16,816 bases of DNA from an uncultured Verrucomicrobiota bacterium. GTDB lineage: Bacteria; Verrucomicrobiota; Kiritimatiellia; RFP12; UBA1067. The stretch is taken from contig CAMPAF010000028.1 in the NCBI GenBank assembly GCA_946631535.1, positions 1 through 16,816 of the forward strand. Reading direction: 5' to 3'. Each line of letters starts with the position of its first letter. Position 1 is the first letter of the stretch. Below are positions 1 to 6,908 of the stretch, one piece after another. The position numbers were made by a program, and so were the translations under genes. The notes under the pieces were generated by a model that saw nothing but the letters and a program-made list of their open reading frames with translations, was not told the origin of the DNA and made no database searches.

Positions 1-1341
1 GACGCCCGGCACGTTGCTCCACACCTTGAGGTTCTGGACGTACTGCTGGAAGGTCGTGCCGCGCGCGCGCACGGGCACGCCCACGAAGGCGGCGTCGTTC
101 GTGAAGGCGTCCATCGACACCCACACGTACTGCAGGTCCTCGTTCGGCTTGCGCAGCTCCACGTAGTACGCCACGCGCGCGATGCTGCCGAACTCCATGT
201 GGTTGTCCACGGCGTAGAAGGTCGCGTCGATGCAGTTGGCGCCGGCGGCGGGCGGGTCGTAACTGTAGACGAGCTTGTACTGCGCGAGCTCCGAGGCGGG
301 GACGTAGTTCTCCACGCCGCGCGGATGCTCGAAGAAGAAGGAGAGCGCCTGCGCGGAAGTCATCGCGGTGCCGTCAACGGCGTTGACGAGCCCGGAGACG
401 GTCAGCGCGTGGGAACCGTAGGCGCCCGGTGCGGCGAGCGTGAGCGTGACGGTGCGGCTGTCGCCGGAGGCGTTGAGCGCGGCGGAGGCGATCGTGCAGC
501 CCGAAAGTGCGTAGTTCGCGAGGTTCTCGGCGGAGGCCTGCGTGACGGCGGTGTTGACGCGCAGGGTGACCGAGGCGCGCGTGGCGCTGTCTCCGGTCGC
601 CAAGACGGGGGCCGGCGCGTGGGTGGTGGTGAAGTCCGCGGGGTCGGGGTAGAGCTCCTGAATCGCGCCGAACCAGGCGTTCGCCATCACGTCGTAACCC
701 GTTGCGTTCGGGTGGAGAAGGTCGGTGTTGAAATATCCCGTGTTGTCTCCGACTGCGGTGTGCATGTCGAGAATGGAGATCTTCTGTCCCTTTGCAACCT
801 GCGCGGCCACGACGTTGGTGAGGTTGGAGTTGTACGTCTGGATGCGTGCGTAATTCCCCGCCTGGCCGCGCCACAGGATCGTGGTGGCGATGACGTGCGC
901 GGAGGGCTGTAGGGCGAAGAGGCGGTCGAGGAGCGCCGTGGTGCGCGCCATGTTGTTCAGCGTGTCGGCGCCGGAGTCGTTCGTGCCGAGGTGGAGGAGG
1001 ATGACGTCCGGCGACTCGATGGTGCTGAACCAGGTGGGCAGCTTCTCGAAGATTCCGTTGCCGCCGTAGGTGCCGTCGAGGCGCCAGCCGCCATGGCCCT
1101 CGTGGTCGGGGTCCATGCCGTTCGTCTTGTCCTGGTTGGTGGTGTTGGAGCCCACGTAGTCCACGTTGTACCCGGCGTTCGCGAGCAGGGTCCAGAGCGG
1201 CCCGCGGTAGCCGCCGGTGCTGGTGGCGCCCGCGCCCTCGGTGATCGAGTCGCCGAGCGGCATGATGCGCAGCACGGGGTTAGCGGACGCTGCCGCCGCG
1301 AGCAGGCAGGCGACGAAAAATCCAAGACAGGCTCTTTTCAT
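1..1341 (-). CDS. Secreted SGNH/GDSL esterase, carbohydrate esterase family 3-like (3' end outside window)
   Basis: The frame reads open from ATG 1341-1339 to the window edge (447 codons, no stop), so the C-terminus is missing. The start has an AGGA Shine-Dalgarno 7 bases upstream and begins a signal peptide (MKRACLGFF... ending about ASA at residue 20). SGNH blocks are all visible: nucleophile S32 in IMPLGDSITEG, block III N121 in HLGTND, and the D207/H210 pair in DLLHPN. The DHEGHGGW stretch near residues 79-86 and the GGYR motif at 43-46 match the acetylxylan-esterase family CE3, so removal of acetyl groups from a plant or host polysaccharide outside the cytoplasm is the likely job; this is by family resemblance. 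After about residue 230 comes an Ig-like beta-sandwich (about 235-320) and then an unnamed region with VAYYVEL and WVSMDAFT motifs. It is divergent from the rest of the cluster, and whether it carries the GT-tail of its neighbours cannot be seen here. Confidence 0.9.
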   Translation of the reverse strand, partial: MKRACLGFFVACLLAAAASANPVLRIMPLGDSITEGAGATSTGGYRGPLWTLLANAGYNVDYVGSNTTNQDKTNGMDPDHEGHGGWRLDGTYGGNGIFEKLPTWFSTIESPDVILLHLGTNDSGADTLNNMARTTALLDRLFALQPSAHVIATTILWRGQAGNYARIQTYNSNLTNVVAAQVAKGQKISILDMHTAVGDNTGYFNTDLLHPNATGYDVMANAWFGAIQELYPDPADFTTTHAPAPVLATGDSATRASVTLRVNTAVTQASAENLANYALSGCTIASAALNASGDSRTVTLTLAAPGAYGSHALTVSGLVNAVDGTAMTSAQALSFFFEHPRGVENYVPASELAQYKLVYSYDPPAAGANCIDATFYAVDNHMEFGSIARVAYYVELRKPNEDLQYVWVSMDAFTNDAAFVGVPVRARGTTFQQYVQNLKVWSNVPGV

Positions 1342-1388
1342 GTGGCAATCCTCGTTTTGCAGGTTCTTTGTTCACTAATAGCAAAGGC

Positions 1389-1418
1389 ATTATACCACAT
1401 TACGAATGGCGCGGTCAA
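1389..1418 (-). promoter_or_regulatory. Promoter for the SGNH esterase gene
   Basis: On the minus strand TTGACC (1418-1413) is followed after 18 bases by a perfect TATAAT (1394-1389). Transcription would begin near 1382, giving a leader of about 40 bases that holds the AGGA ribosome site before ATG 1341. Assigned from sigma-70-type consensus only. Confidence 0.6.
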
Positions 1419-1431
1419 CCGCAGTCAACCG
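1414..1431. repeat. Short direct repeat GTCAACCG x2 overlapping the -35 box
   Basis: GTCAACCG occurs at 1414-1421 and again at 1424-1431, one helical turn apart (10 bases). On the minus strand this gives two tandem GGTTGAC units, the promoter-proximal one forming the -35 box of the esterase promoter. It could be an activator or repressor site for the divergent pair, or simply a duplicated -35. No regulator gene is present in the window. Confidence 0.4.
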
Positions 1432-1459
1432 AGCCGCGAACTTTGCCAGATGAATCTGG

Positions 1460-1488
1460 TTGCCTACGGCGGCAGCTTTCGGTAAACT
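1460..1488 (+). promoter_or_regulatory. Promoter for the thioredoxin-like gene (possibly leaderless)
   Basis: TTGCCT (1460-1465), a 17-base spacer, then TAAACT (1483-1488). The ATG at 1495 lies 7 bases after the -10 box, which is where transcription would normally start, and there is no purine-rich ribosome site in front of it. Both facts together suggest a leaderless mRNA. This may also be the main promoter for the downstream secreted-protein cluster, as no better one was seen further down. Confidence 0.5.
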
Positions 1489-1494
1489 AGTGCC

Positions 1495-2238
1495 ATGAAA
1501 AAACTGATCATGACGTTTGCCGCGGCTGTTGCGGCAGGGATGTTCGCGATGCCGGCTGGCTTCACGGACGATTTTGACGCCGCCCTCAAGAAGGCCGCGG
1601 CGGAGAAGAAGACGGTGCTCGCGCTCTTCACTGGCAGCGACTGGTGCATCTGGTGCAAGCGCCTCGAGGGCGAGGTGCTGTCGCAGAAGGCGTTCAGCGA
1701 CGAGGTGGGCAAGACCTTCGTGCCCGTGTTCCTCGACTTCCCCAGCGACAAGTCGCTCGTGAAGGAGGCGACCGCGAAGCGCAACGGCGAACTTTCCGAG
1801 AAGTATGCCGTCCGCGGCTATCCGACGGTGCTTCTGCTTGACGCCAAGGGCGAGGTGCTGGGACAGACCGGCTACAGGCAAGGAGGCCCGGAGAAGTACC
1901 TTGCGCACCTGAAGGGGCTTGTGCAGAACGGCCCTCTGCTGCAGAAGCACATCAAGCCGTACGAGAAGAGGTTCGAGGAGATCGGCAGGAAGTTGAGCAA
2001 GGCCGCTAACGCCGAAGCCGCAAAGGCAGCGGGCGACAGGGTGGCCAAGGAGAAGGCCGTCAAGGCCGCATTGCCTACGATCGTCGGGCCGATCCTCGCC
2101 GACATGCAGGTGCTTCGGAAAGACATCGTGGCCGACAAGGCGCCCGAGGCGATCGCCGACGACAAGGCCGCGCTGCTTGGGCAGGTCGACAAGGCACTCG
2201 AGTTCCTGACCAAGGCGTCCAAGGGCGAGCTGCCATGA
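1495..2238 (+). CDS. Exported thioredoxin-fold protein with CxxC site
   Basis: A 247-residue protein with an N-terminal signal peptide (MKKLIMTFAAAVAAGMFA, cleavage near residues 18-22). The thioredoxin-like domain covers about residues 23-145: the redox motif is WCIWCK (C51, C54), and the cis-proline is P110 in RGYPTVLLLD. This resembles the thioredoxin_7/DsbD-C-terminal-like group that often sits in the periplasm and handles disulphides. Residues 145-247 form a lysine- and alanine-rich helical tail with no recognised domain. The ATG at 1495 is chosen because it starts the signal peptide, although it has no Shine-Dalgarno. It is followed after only 58 bases by gene A, so co-transcription is likely, and a role in folding the secreted proteins downstream is possible but not shown. 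It lacks the C-terminal GT-tail (it ends SKGELP). Confidence 0.85.
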   Translation: MKKLIMTFAAAVAAGMFAMPAGFTDDFDAALKKAAAEKKTVLALFTGSDWCIWCKRLEGEVLSQKAFSDEVGKTFVPVFLDFPSDKSLVKEATAKRNGELSEKYAVRGYPTVLLLDAKGEVLGQTGYRQGGPEKYLAHLKGLVQNGPLLQKHIKPYEKRFEEIGRKLSKAANAEAAKAAGDRVAKEKAVKAALPTIVGPILADMQVLRKDIVADKAPEAIADDKAALLGQVDKALEFLTKASKGELP

Positions 2239-2243
2239 CGTGA

Positions 2244-2288
2244 GGGTGGGTTTTCTGAACCACGAAACACACGAAATACACGAAAGGA
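2244..2288 (+). repeat. Leader repeat, copy 1 (before gene A)
   Basis: The core 2258-2287 is AA-CC-ACGAAA-type sequence made of three 9-base units: ACCACGAAA (2259-2267), CACACGAAA (2268-2276) and TACACGAAA (2277-2285), then GG. A G-rich lead-in (GAGGGTGGG) precedes it. The end of the last unit plus GGA (AAAGGA, 2283-2288) acts as the ribosome site, 8 bases before ATG 2297. An open frame runs through it from GTG 2240 and would add the artefact peptide NHETHEIHE to gene A. Confidence 0.9.
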
Positions 2289-2296
2289 TCTGCGTG

Positions 2297-4930
2297 ATGA
2301 GGAGTTTGGCCTTTGTGGCATGTGTGGCGGCCGCGGCAAGCGCGACCTTTCCGGCGCTTGCCGGGAGCGCGGAGCCGGACGGTACCGACTTCGTCGTGAC
2401 GGCCGCGGCGGGCGAGTCGTTCACGAACAGCGCCGCGATCGGCGACTACGCGCGGCTCGTGAAGCGCGGCGTGGGCGAGGTGGTGCTCTCCGCCGCCACC
2501 ACGACGTTCAAGGGCAGCGTGGTGGTGGAGACGGGCACGCTCTCCATCACTGACCTCAAGGCGGTAGGCACCGGCACGCCAGTCACCGTGCAGAGCGGCG
2601 CGACGTTCTGGATCAAGACGCCATGTACGACCGGCGGACAAGCTACAGATCGCTTTACCGGACATACGGTGACGATTGCGGGCAAGGGCGTGGACGACAA
2701 GGGCGCGTTTCGCTACACGCAGACGAGCGGAAGTGTTGTTGCCGACAGCATGCTCGACCATCTTGTGCTGGCGGACGACGCCACCGTTGAGGTCGCCAGC
2801 CGCTGGGGAATGTACAAGTCGGCGGGCGTTCTGGATCTCGCCGGCCATACGCTTACGCGCATCGGCAGCAGCAGCTGGCTGCTCTTCAACCACATCTCAT
2901 CGAGCGACGGCCCCGGCACGATCATGAACGCGGCCGGGACGCTCCTGTTCCAAGGCAATCCGACCCTTGACGAGAACGTGACGGTCGTCGTCACGAACAG
3001 CACGTTGGGGCTTTGGGGATTCGGCGGGACGAAAGTTAAGGGAACGATCAAGGTCTACACGTGGCGCTCGATCCAAGCGCAGTCCGGCAACTCGGGTAAC
3101 GTGAACCATCTTGGAAATGTCCATGCGACAGGAACGGTCGAGAACAACGCGATTCTCAACACGGTAAACAACGGCAAAATCTGTTCGATGTCCATCGACG
3201 GAACCCTGACGAGTGACAGCGGCGTCGGCGTCGAGAAGCAGGGCGCCGGCACGCTGTGGCTGAACGGTGACGTCGACCTGCCGGGATCGGCCAACAACCT
3301 TTGGGTGAGCGGAGGGTATCTTTACCTGACGAACAATTCGACGCGGACCTGCCGTCTGGTGCTCAAGAGCAACGCTACGGTCGTGCAGACGCGCGGGACA
3401 TTCTTCATGAGGATGATGCGCATTTCCCAAGCCGCCAACGCGCAGTTCCGCCAGACGGGAGGCAGCGTGGTTGTTCCGTCGTGGGATTCGGGACGCATCG
3501 GCGAGTTCAGTGGTTCGCGCGGCTACTACACGCTGGAGGGCGGCGAGTTCCATGTGAGCAACACCGTTTATCTTGCGGAGCGGGTCGGCAGCTTCGGCGC
3601 GTTCCGCCAGACGGGCGGGCTGTTCGAGTGCAGACGCCCCGACACCACCGACGCGGTGTTCTACGCCGGGCATGGCGGCGAGGGACTGTTCGTGCAGACG
3701 GGCGGCACGAACGACACGCTTGCGGTCAAGACGAGCCAGGGTGGCGGCTTCCAGATGGGGACGAACGGCTTGAACGTGGCGACCATTTCTGGCACGGGCA
3801 CCCTGTTCCGCACGACGCTGCTCCAATCGGGGCGAGCGGGCGTCGCCTACACGAACATTCTGAACATCATGGACGGTGCGATCGTCAAGGCCAACCGATT
3901 CAGGCGAACGAGTGTGGCGGCGGGAACGCGCACATACGTGAACGTGGACGGTGCGACGCTGATGCCGACGTTTGCCTGGGGCTGGACTGGTGCTGCAGGA
4001 TCCGATTACACGCGCAGCCCAAACCATTTCGTCGTGTGGAAGAAGGGCCTGGTCTTCGATACGTCGGAGAACGCAGCCAATTCCGGCACGGGGGGCACGG
4101 AGATTCCGTTCTGGTTCGAGAGTCCCACGGGCAAGGGCGTGGAGAGCGTGGCGTTGCCGACGGTTTCCGGCTTTATCGCGACCAACTACATGAGCATTGC
4201 GCGTGTCGTGTTTGAGGATGCTACGGGCTGGGGCGCGAGCGCGTACGCGGAGTACGACTTCTCCTCGAAGAAGGTCACGAAGATCGTCGTCACCTCGCGC
4301 GGCTGTGACTACAGCGACGGCGCAAAGGCGTATCTGGAAAGTCCCGACCGCTCGACGCGCTACGAGTGTGCGCTCACCCTCTCCAGCAACGAGGGGATGT
4401 GCGGCGAGTTCATCAAGCGCGGCGCGCCGTATCTGGACCTGTTCGCCACGAACACGGTCACGGGCGGCATCGCTGTGGAAGGGGGAATGCTGCGGACCCG
4501 GACGAACGGCGTCATTCCGTCCAATACGCCCGTACGCGTCGAGTCTGGCGCGACGCTTGACCTCTACAAGTCTCCCATCACCGTCTCCACGTTCACGGGC
4601 GCGGGCAATGTGGCCAACGGCGAGGTGACGGTGGCGAACGCGATGCGCGCGTCGTGCGCGGACATCTTCGCGGGGAAGTACGCGACGTTCTCGAGCAACC
4701 TGACGTTCGCGCCGGGTGCGACGTTCACGATCACGGATCCGGAGAACCTGGAGACGTACGCGCGTAGCGGCACGAAGGTGGCGTTCTTGGCGGCAGAGGT
4801 GAAGGGTTCCGAGCCCGAGTTGGCATTCGAGGGCGAGCCGCCCCAGGGCTTCAAATGGGCGCTCTTCAAGAAGGACGCCGGCACGTACAACTTCGGCGCG
4901 ATCGTCGGCACGATGCTGCTGATCAAGTAG
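2297..4930 (+). CDS. Gene A: secreted PATR-type beta-helix protein with GT-tail
   Basis: ATG 2297 is preferred over the longer GTG 2240 frame because it has AAAGGA 8 bases upstream and begins a clean signal peptide (MRSLAFVACVAAAASA, cleavage about residues 16-24); the extra 19 codons of the longer form translate the leader repeat. The 877-residue product has an autotransporter-associated beta-strand (PATR) unit near residues 53-86 (LVKRGVGEVVLS... then GSVVVETGTLSI) and another near 704-745. Between them are beta-helix-like turns with a repeated [F/R]xQTGG motif (QFRQTGG, AFRQTGG, LFVQTGG). A GxGA...VTSRGxxY segment near 635-675 matches gene C. The protein ends GTMLLIK. No outer-membrane barrel domain follows, so it is not a classical autotransporter. 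Probably a surface or extracellular structural or adhesive protein; substrate unknown. Confidence 0.85.
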   Translation: MRSLAFVACVAAAASATFPALAGSAEPDGTDFVVTAAAGESFTNSAAIGDYARLVKRGVGEVVLSAATTTFKGSVVVETGTLSITDLKAVGTGTPVTVQSGATFWIKTPCTTGGQATDRFTGHTVTIAGKGVDDKGAFRYTQTSGSVVADSMLDHLVLADDATVEVASRWGMYKSAGVLDLAGHTLTRIGSSSWLLFNHISSSDGPGTIMNAAGTLLFQGNPTLDENVTVVVTNSTLGLWGFGGTKVKGTIKVYTWRSIQAQSGNSGNVNHLGNVHATGTVENNAILNTVNNGKICSMSIDGTLTSDSGVGVEKQGAGTLWLNGDVDLPGSANNLWVSGGYLYLTNNSTRTCRLVLKSNATVVQTRGTFFMRMMRISQAANAQFRQTGGSVVVPSWDSGRIGEFSGSRGYYTLEGGEFHVSNTVYLAERVGSFGAFRQTGGLFECRRPDTTDAVFYAGHGGEGLFVQTGGTNDTLAVKTSQGGGFQMGTNGLNVATISGTGTLFRTTLLQSGRAGVAYTNILNIMDGAIVKANRFRRTSVAAGTRTYVNVDGATLMPTFAWGWTGAAGSDYTRSPNHFVVWKKGLVFDTSENAANSGTGGTEIPFWFESPTGKGVESVALPTVSGFIATNYMSIARVVFEDATGWGASAYAEYDFSSKKVTKIVVTSRGCDYSDGAKAYLESPDRSTRYECALTLSSNEGMCGEFIKRGAPYLDLFATNTVTGGIAVEGGMLRTRTNGVIPSNTPVRVESGATLDLYKSPITVSTFTGAGNVANGEVTVANAMRASCADIFAGKYATFSSNLTFAPGATFTITDPENLETYARSGTKVAFLAAEVKGSEPELAFEGEPPQGFKWALFKKDAGTYNFGAIVGTMLLIK

Positions 4931-4931
4931 G
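4907..4931 (+). repeat. Shared 3'-end sequence, copy in gene A
   Basis: Twenty-five bases coding GTMLLIK, the TAG stop and one further G are identical to 6819-6843 at the end of gene B (GGCACGATGC...AAGTAGG). The bases just upstream differ between the two genes, and the mature proteins are unrelated. Confidence 0.85.
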
Positions 4932-4974
4932 ACGGGGATTCTGAACCACGAAACACACGAAATACACGAAAGGA
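4931..4974 (+). repeat. Leader repeat, copy 2 (before gene B)
   Basis: Core 4944-4973, identical to copy 1 over 30 bases, with units at 4945-4953, 4954-4962 and 4963-4971. The lead-in is GACGGGGATTCTG. AAAGGA (4969-4974) lies 8 bases before ATG 4983. It begins 13 bases after the gene A stop. The likeness to copy 1 continues past the start codon into the signal peptide of gene B. Confidence 0.9.
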
Positions 4975-4982
4975 TCTGAGTG

Positions 4983-6842
4983 ATGAGGAAATTGGCCTTT
5001 GTGGCAGGCGTTGCAATCGGGGCGATGGTGTCGCTTTCTAGTGCGACAGCGCGGGCGGATGTCTACTCCAAGGCGAGTTATTGGTTTCGCGGCATGGGCG
5101 TGGACGCCAATGGCAACGGCATTCTCGATTCAGGCGAGCTGCGTGACGCCCTGAACCTCCATGGAACCGAAAGCCATGACAACGGCAGCTGCGCGACCGT
5201 GTTCACGAACGAGACGGTCAACATGCCCTACCGCGGCGTTTCCCGGCAGATGCAATGTCTCTACCTGCCCCAGACGGTGACTGTCACGAACGATGAGGCA
5301 CAATTGGGATACATGAATCCCAACACGTTCCGCTTGCCGGCGTATGCCGTGCAGGCGATCACGAACCGGACCCGTTTCGCGTTTGCCATCCGATATCGTC
5401 CGGACCTGACACGTCCGCACAAGGATTACGCCTGGATCTTGAACGCCGGCAACAACGGTTCGGCGAAGCGCGGCTTTATGGTGGGGCTGGGACCGACGGG
5501 AAATGACGTGTGGACCATTGACAACAGCAAGACATTTTTCACGAACAAGCTGGCGAATGTCATGTTCATTTACGGTGGGGCATCCTTCTACGTGAACAAC
5601 GGAGGCAGTAAGGCGGGAATGGGAACGTGGAACGATCTCGTCGTGTCGGTGGACGGACGCAAGGTGTCGTTCCTCATGTCCCGCTACGGCAACATCTGGG
5701 ATACGAAGAGCTGCTCCAGCAACTCCGCGTCGGCGAACTGGTCCACGACATTCATCACGCACACGCTCAATGAAGGTTATGATGCCTCGCCACGGCAAGA
5801 CGCGACGATGACCATGGGCGGCGAGGCCTACAGGAGCGCCCAAGTAGGCTGGCTGGGGATCAATCCAAGTGCGCAATACAACGACATAAAGACGTTCCGC
5901 GGCAGCATCCAGAGCTTTGCCGTATGGTCGAACGCGTTGACAGAGGCGGAAATGCGCGAGGCAGCGGCGTGGCCGCGCACCGACCTGTGGCGCGTGGGCG
6001 TGGAGAATGATGCAACGACCGAATTCAACGGTTCGGGCACCATGGCGACGGTGGACGTGGACGAGGACCGCTGGAACGTTCCGGCGGCACTTCCGTCGGG
6101 CGGGAAGGTGACATTTCGCTTTCCTCTCGATACCTACGGCGAGGCGGCCATGCCGCAGGTGTTCCGTATCAAGCCCACAAGCAATTCCGGCTCTGGGACG
6201 GTCTGCGTGACCGTCAATGGTACGTTACTTGACACTCGCCTCGTGGCGCCAGGCCAGACGGCGCGATGGTTCGTGCCGGAGACGTTGCTTGTCGCCGGCA
6301 CCACAAACGTATTGGAGCTCGCGCGGACGGATTCGGGATCGGTTCCGGTCAAGATCGACTCCGCCGTGTTTGGCGGATCGCTCCAGTACGGGAAGAGGGA
6401 TGGAAGCCTATACGATTTCGGCTGGGAAGGGCATTACCAGGACAACGCCAACTATTGGCTCGTCGGGGCCAACTGGTATGACGGATGCAGGGCTCTGTTC
6501 GGGACAGGAACGGACAGTAACGGCAAGAGTACCGTCCACACCAACACGCTTATCCATTTTAGCGTTCCTGCAGAAATACTTGCGCACTACGACTGGCGCA
6601 TGAAGTTCCGCACATTCGGAACTGGTACGGTGAACATGGAACTCAACGGAACGAATCTTGGGACCTGGAGCTCCAACACGACACAGGACAATATTGTCAT
6701 CCCTGACGGTGTGGTGCAATCTGAGAACGTCTTGCGGTTCTCAAACGTGAGACCGTATGTCTCTGGCGTATACATGTCTCCCGACTACATCAGCCTGTAC
6801 CTGGTGGATCGCCCAAACGGCACGATGCTGCTGATCAAGTAG
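4983..6842 (+). CDS. Gene B: secreted LamG-fold protein with EF-hand loop and GT-tail
   Basis: ATG 4983 is chosen for its position 8 bases after AAAGGA; GTG 4980 directly before it is possible. The 619-residue protein starts with a signal peptide (MRKLAFVAGVAIGAMVSLSS..., cleavage about residue 25). Right after it, D41-x-N43-x-N45-G-I-L-D49-x-x-E52 is a complete 12-residue EF-hand-type calcium loop. Residues about 90-330 look like a concanavalin A-like/LamG domain closing with FRGSIQSFAVWSNALTEAEM. Two related beta-sandwich stretches follow (around residue 408, CVTVNGTLLDTRL; and around 550, NMELNGTNLGTW), each ending in a NVLxL/F strand, similar in style to jelly-roll sugar-binding domains. 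It ends GTMLLIK. No catalytic motif was found, so a binding role is likely. The signal peptide is nearly that of gene A at the DNA level although the bodies are unrelated. Confidence 0.8.
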   Translation: MRKLAFVAGVAIGAMVSLSSATARADVYSKASYWFRGMGVDANGNGILDSGELRDALNLHGTESHDNGSCATVFTNETVNMPYRGVSRQMQCLYLPQTVTVTNDEAQLGYMNPNTFRLPAYAVQAITNRTRFAFAIRYRPDLTRPHKDYAWILNAGNNGSAKRGFMVGLGPTGNDVWTIDNSKTFFTNKLANVMFIYGGASFYVNNGGSKAGMGTWNDLVVSVDGRKVSFLMSRYGNIWDTKSCSSNSASANWSTTFITHTLNEGYDASPRQDATMTMGGEAYRSAQVGWLGINPSAQYNDIKTFRGSIQSFAVWSNALTEAEMREAAAWPRTDLWRVGVENDATTEFNGSGTMATVDVDEDRWNVPAALPSGGKVTFRFPLDTYGEAAMPQVFRIKPTSNSGSGTVCVTVNGTLLDTRLVAPGQTARWFVPETLLVAGTTNVLELARTDSGSVPVKIDSAVFGGSLQYGKRDGSLYDFGWEGHYQDNANYWLVGANWYDGCRALFGTGTDSNGKSTVHTNTLIHFSVPAEILAHYDWRMKFRTFGTGTVNMELNGTNLGTWSSNTTQDNIVIPDGVVQSENVLRFSNVRPYVSGVYMSPDYISLYLVDRPNGTMLLIK

Positions 6843-6843
6843 G
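6819..6843 (+). repeat. Shared 3'-end sequence, copy in gene B
   Basis: Identical over 25 bases to 4907-4931 in gene A; it encodes GTMLLIK, the stop and one more G. From 6835 to 6862 the sequence is also identical to 9550-9577 at the gene C/D junction, covering the last codons, the stop, the spacer and the start of the leader repeat. Confidence 0.85.
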
Positions 6844-6883
6844 GTGGGATTGTTAACCACGAAACACACGAAATACACGAAAG
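6843..6883 (+). repeat. Leader repeat, copy 3 (before gene C)
   Basis: Core 6855-6883 with units at 6856-6864, 6865-6873 and 6874-6882, followed by GT rather than GG. The lead-in GGTGGGATTGTT is the same as in copy 4. It begins 12 bases after the gene B stop. Because the final GGA is lost, this copy makes a poor ribosome site, and the gene appears to use a second ATG further on. Confidence 0.9.
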
Positions 6884-6894
6884 TCTAGCAATGA

Positions 6895-6902
6895 GAGAAG
6901 AG
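6895..6902 (+). promoter_or_regulatory. Ribosome binding site deciding the gene C start
   Basis: GAGAAGAG lies 6 bases before ATG 6909, which opens a typical signal peptide. The earlier in-frame ATG 6891 has no good site and would add six charged residues (MREECR) before it. Confidence 0.5.
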
Positions 6903-6908
6903 TGCAGA

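Noticed and set aside
199..1485. Plus-strand open frames over the esterase gene (199-912, 881-1069, 991-1485).
   Set aside because: The minus-strand frame has the complete SGNH/CE3 motif set and a signal peptide; the plus-strand translations have none.
5100..5145. Dockerin domain in gene B.
   Set aside because: Only one calcium loop is present; a dockerin needs two and would normally be accompanied by cohesins, which are absent.
6850..6879. TTGTTA, 18 bases, TACACG inside leader copies 3 and 4 looks a little like a promoter.
   Set aside because: The -10 box matches only three of six positions, and in copies 1 and 2 the -35 position reads TTCTGA, so it is not conserved as a promoter.
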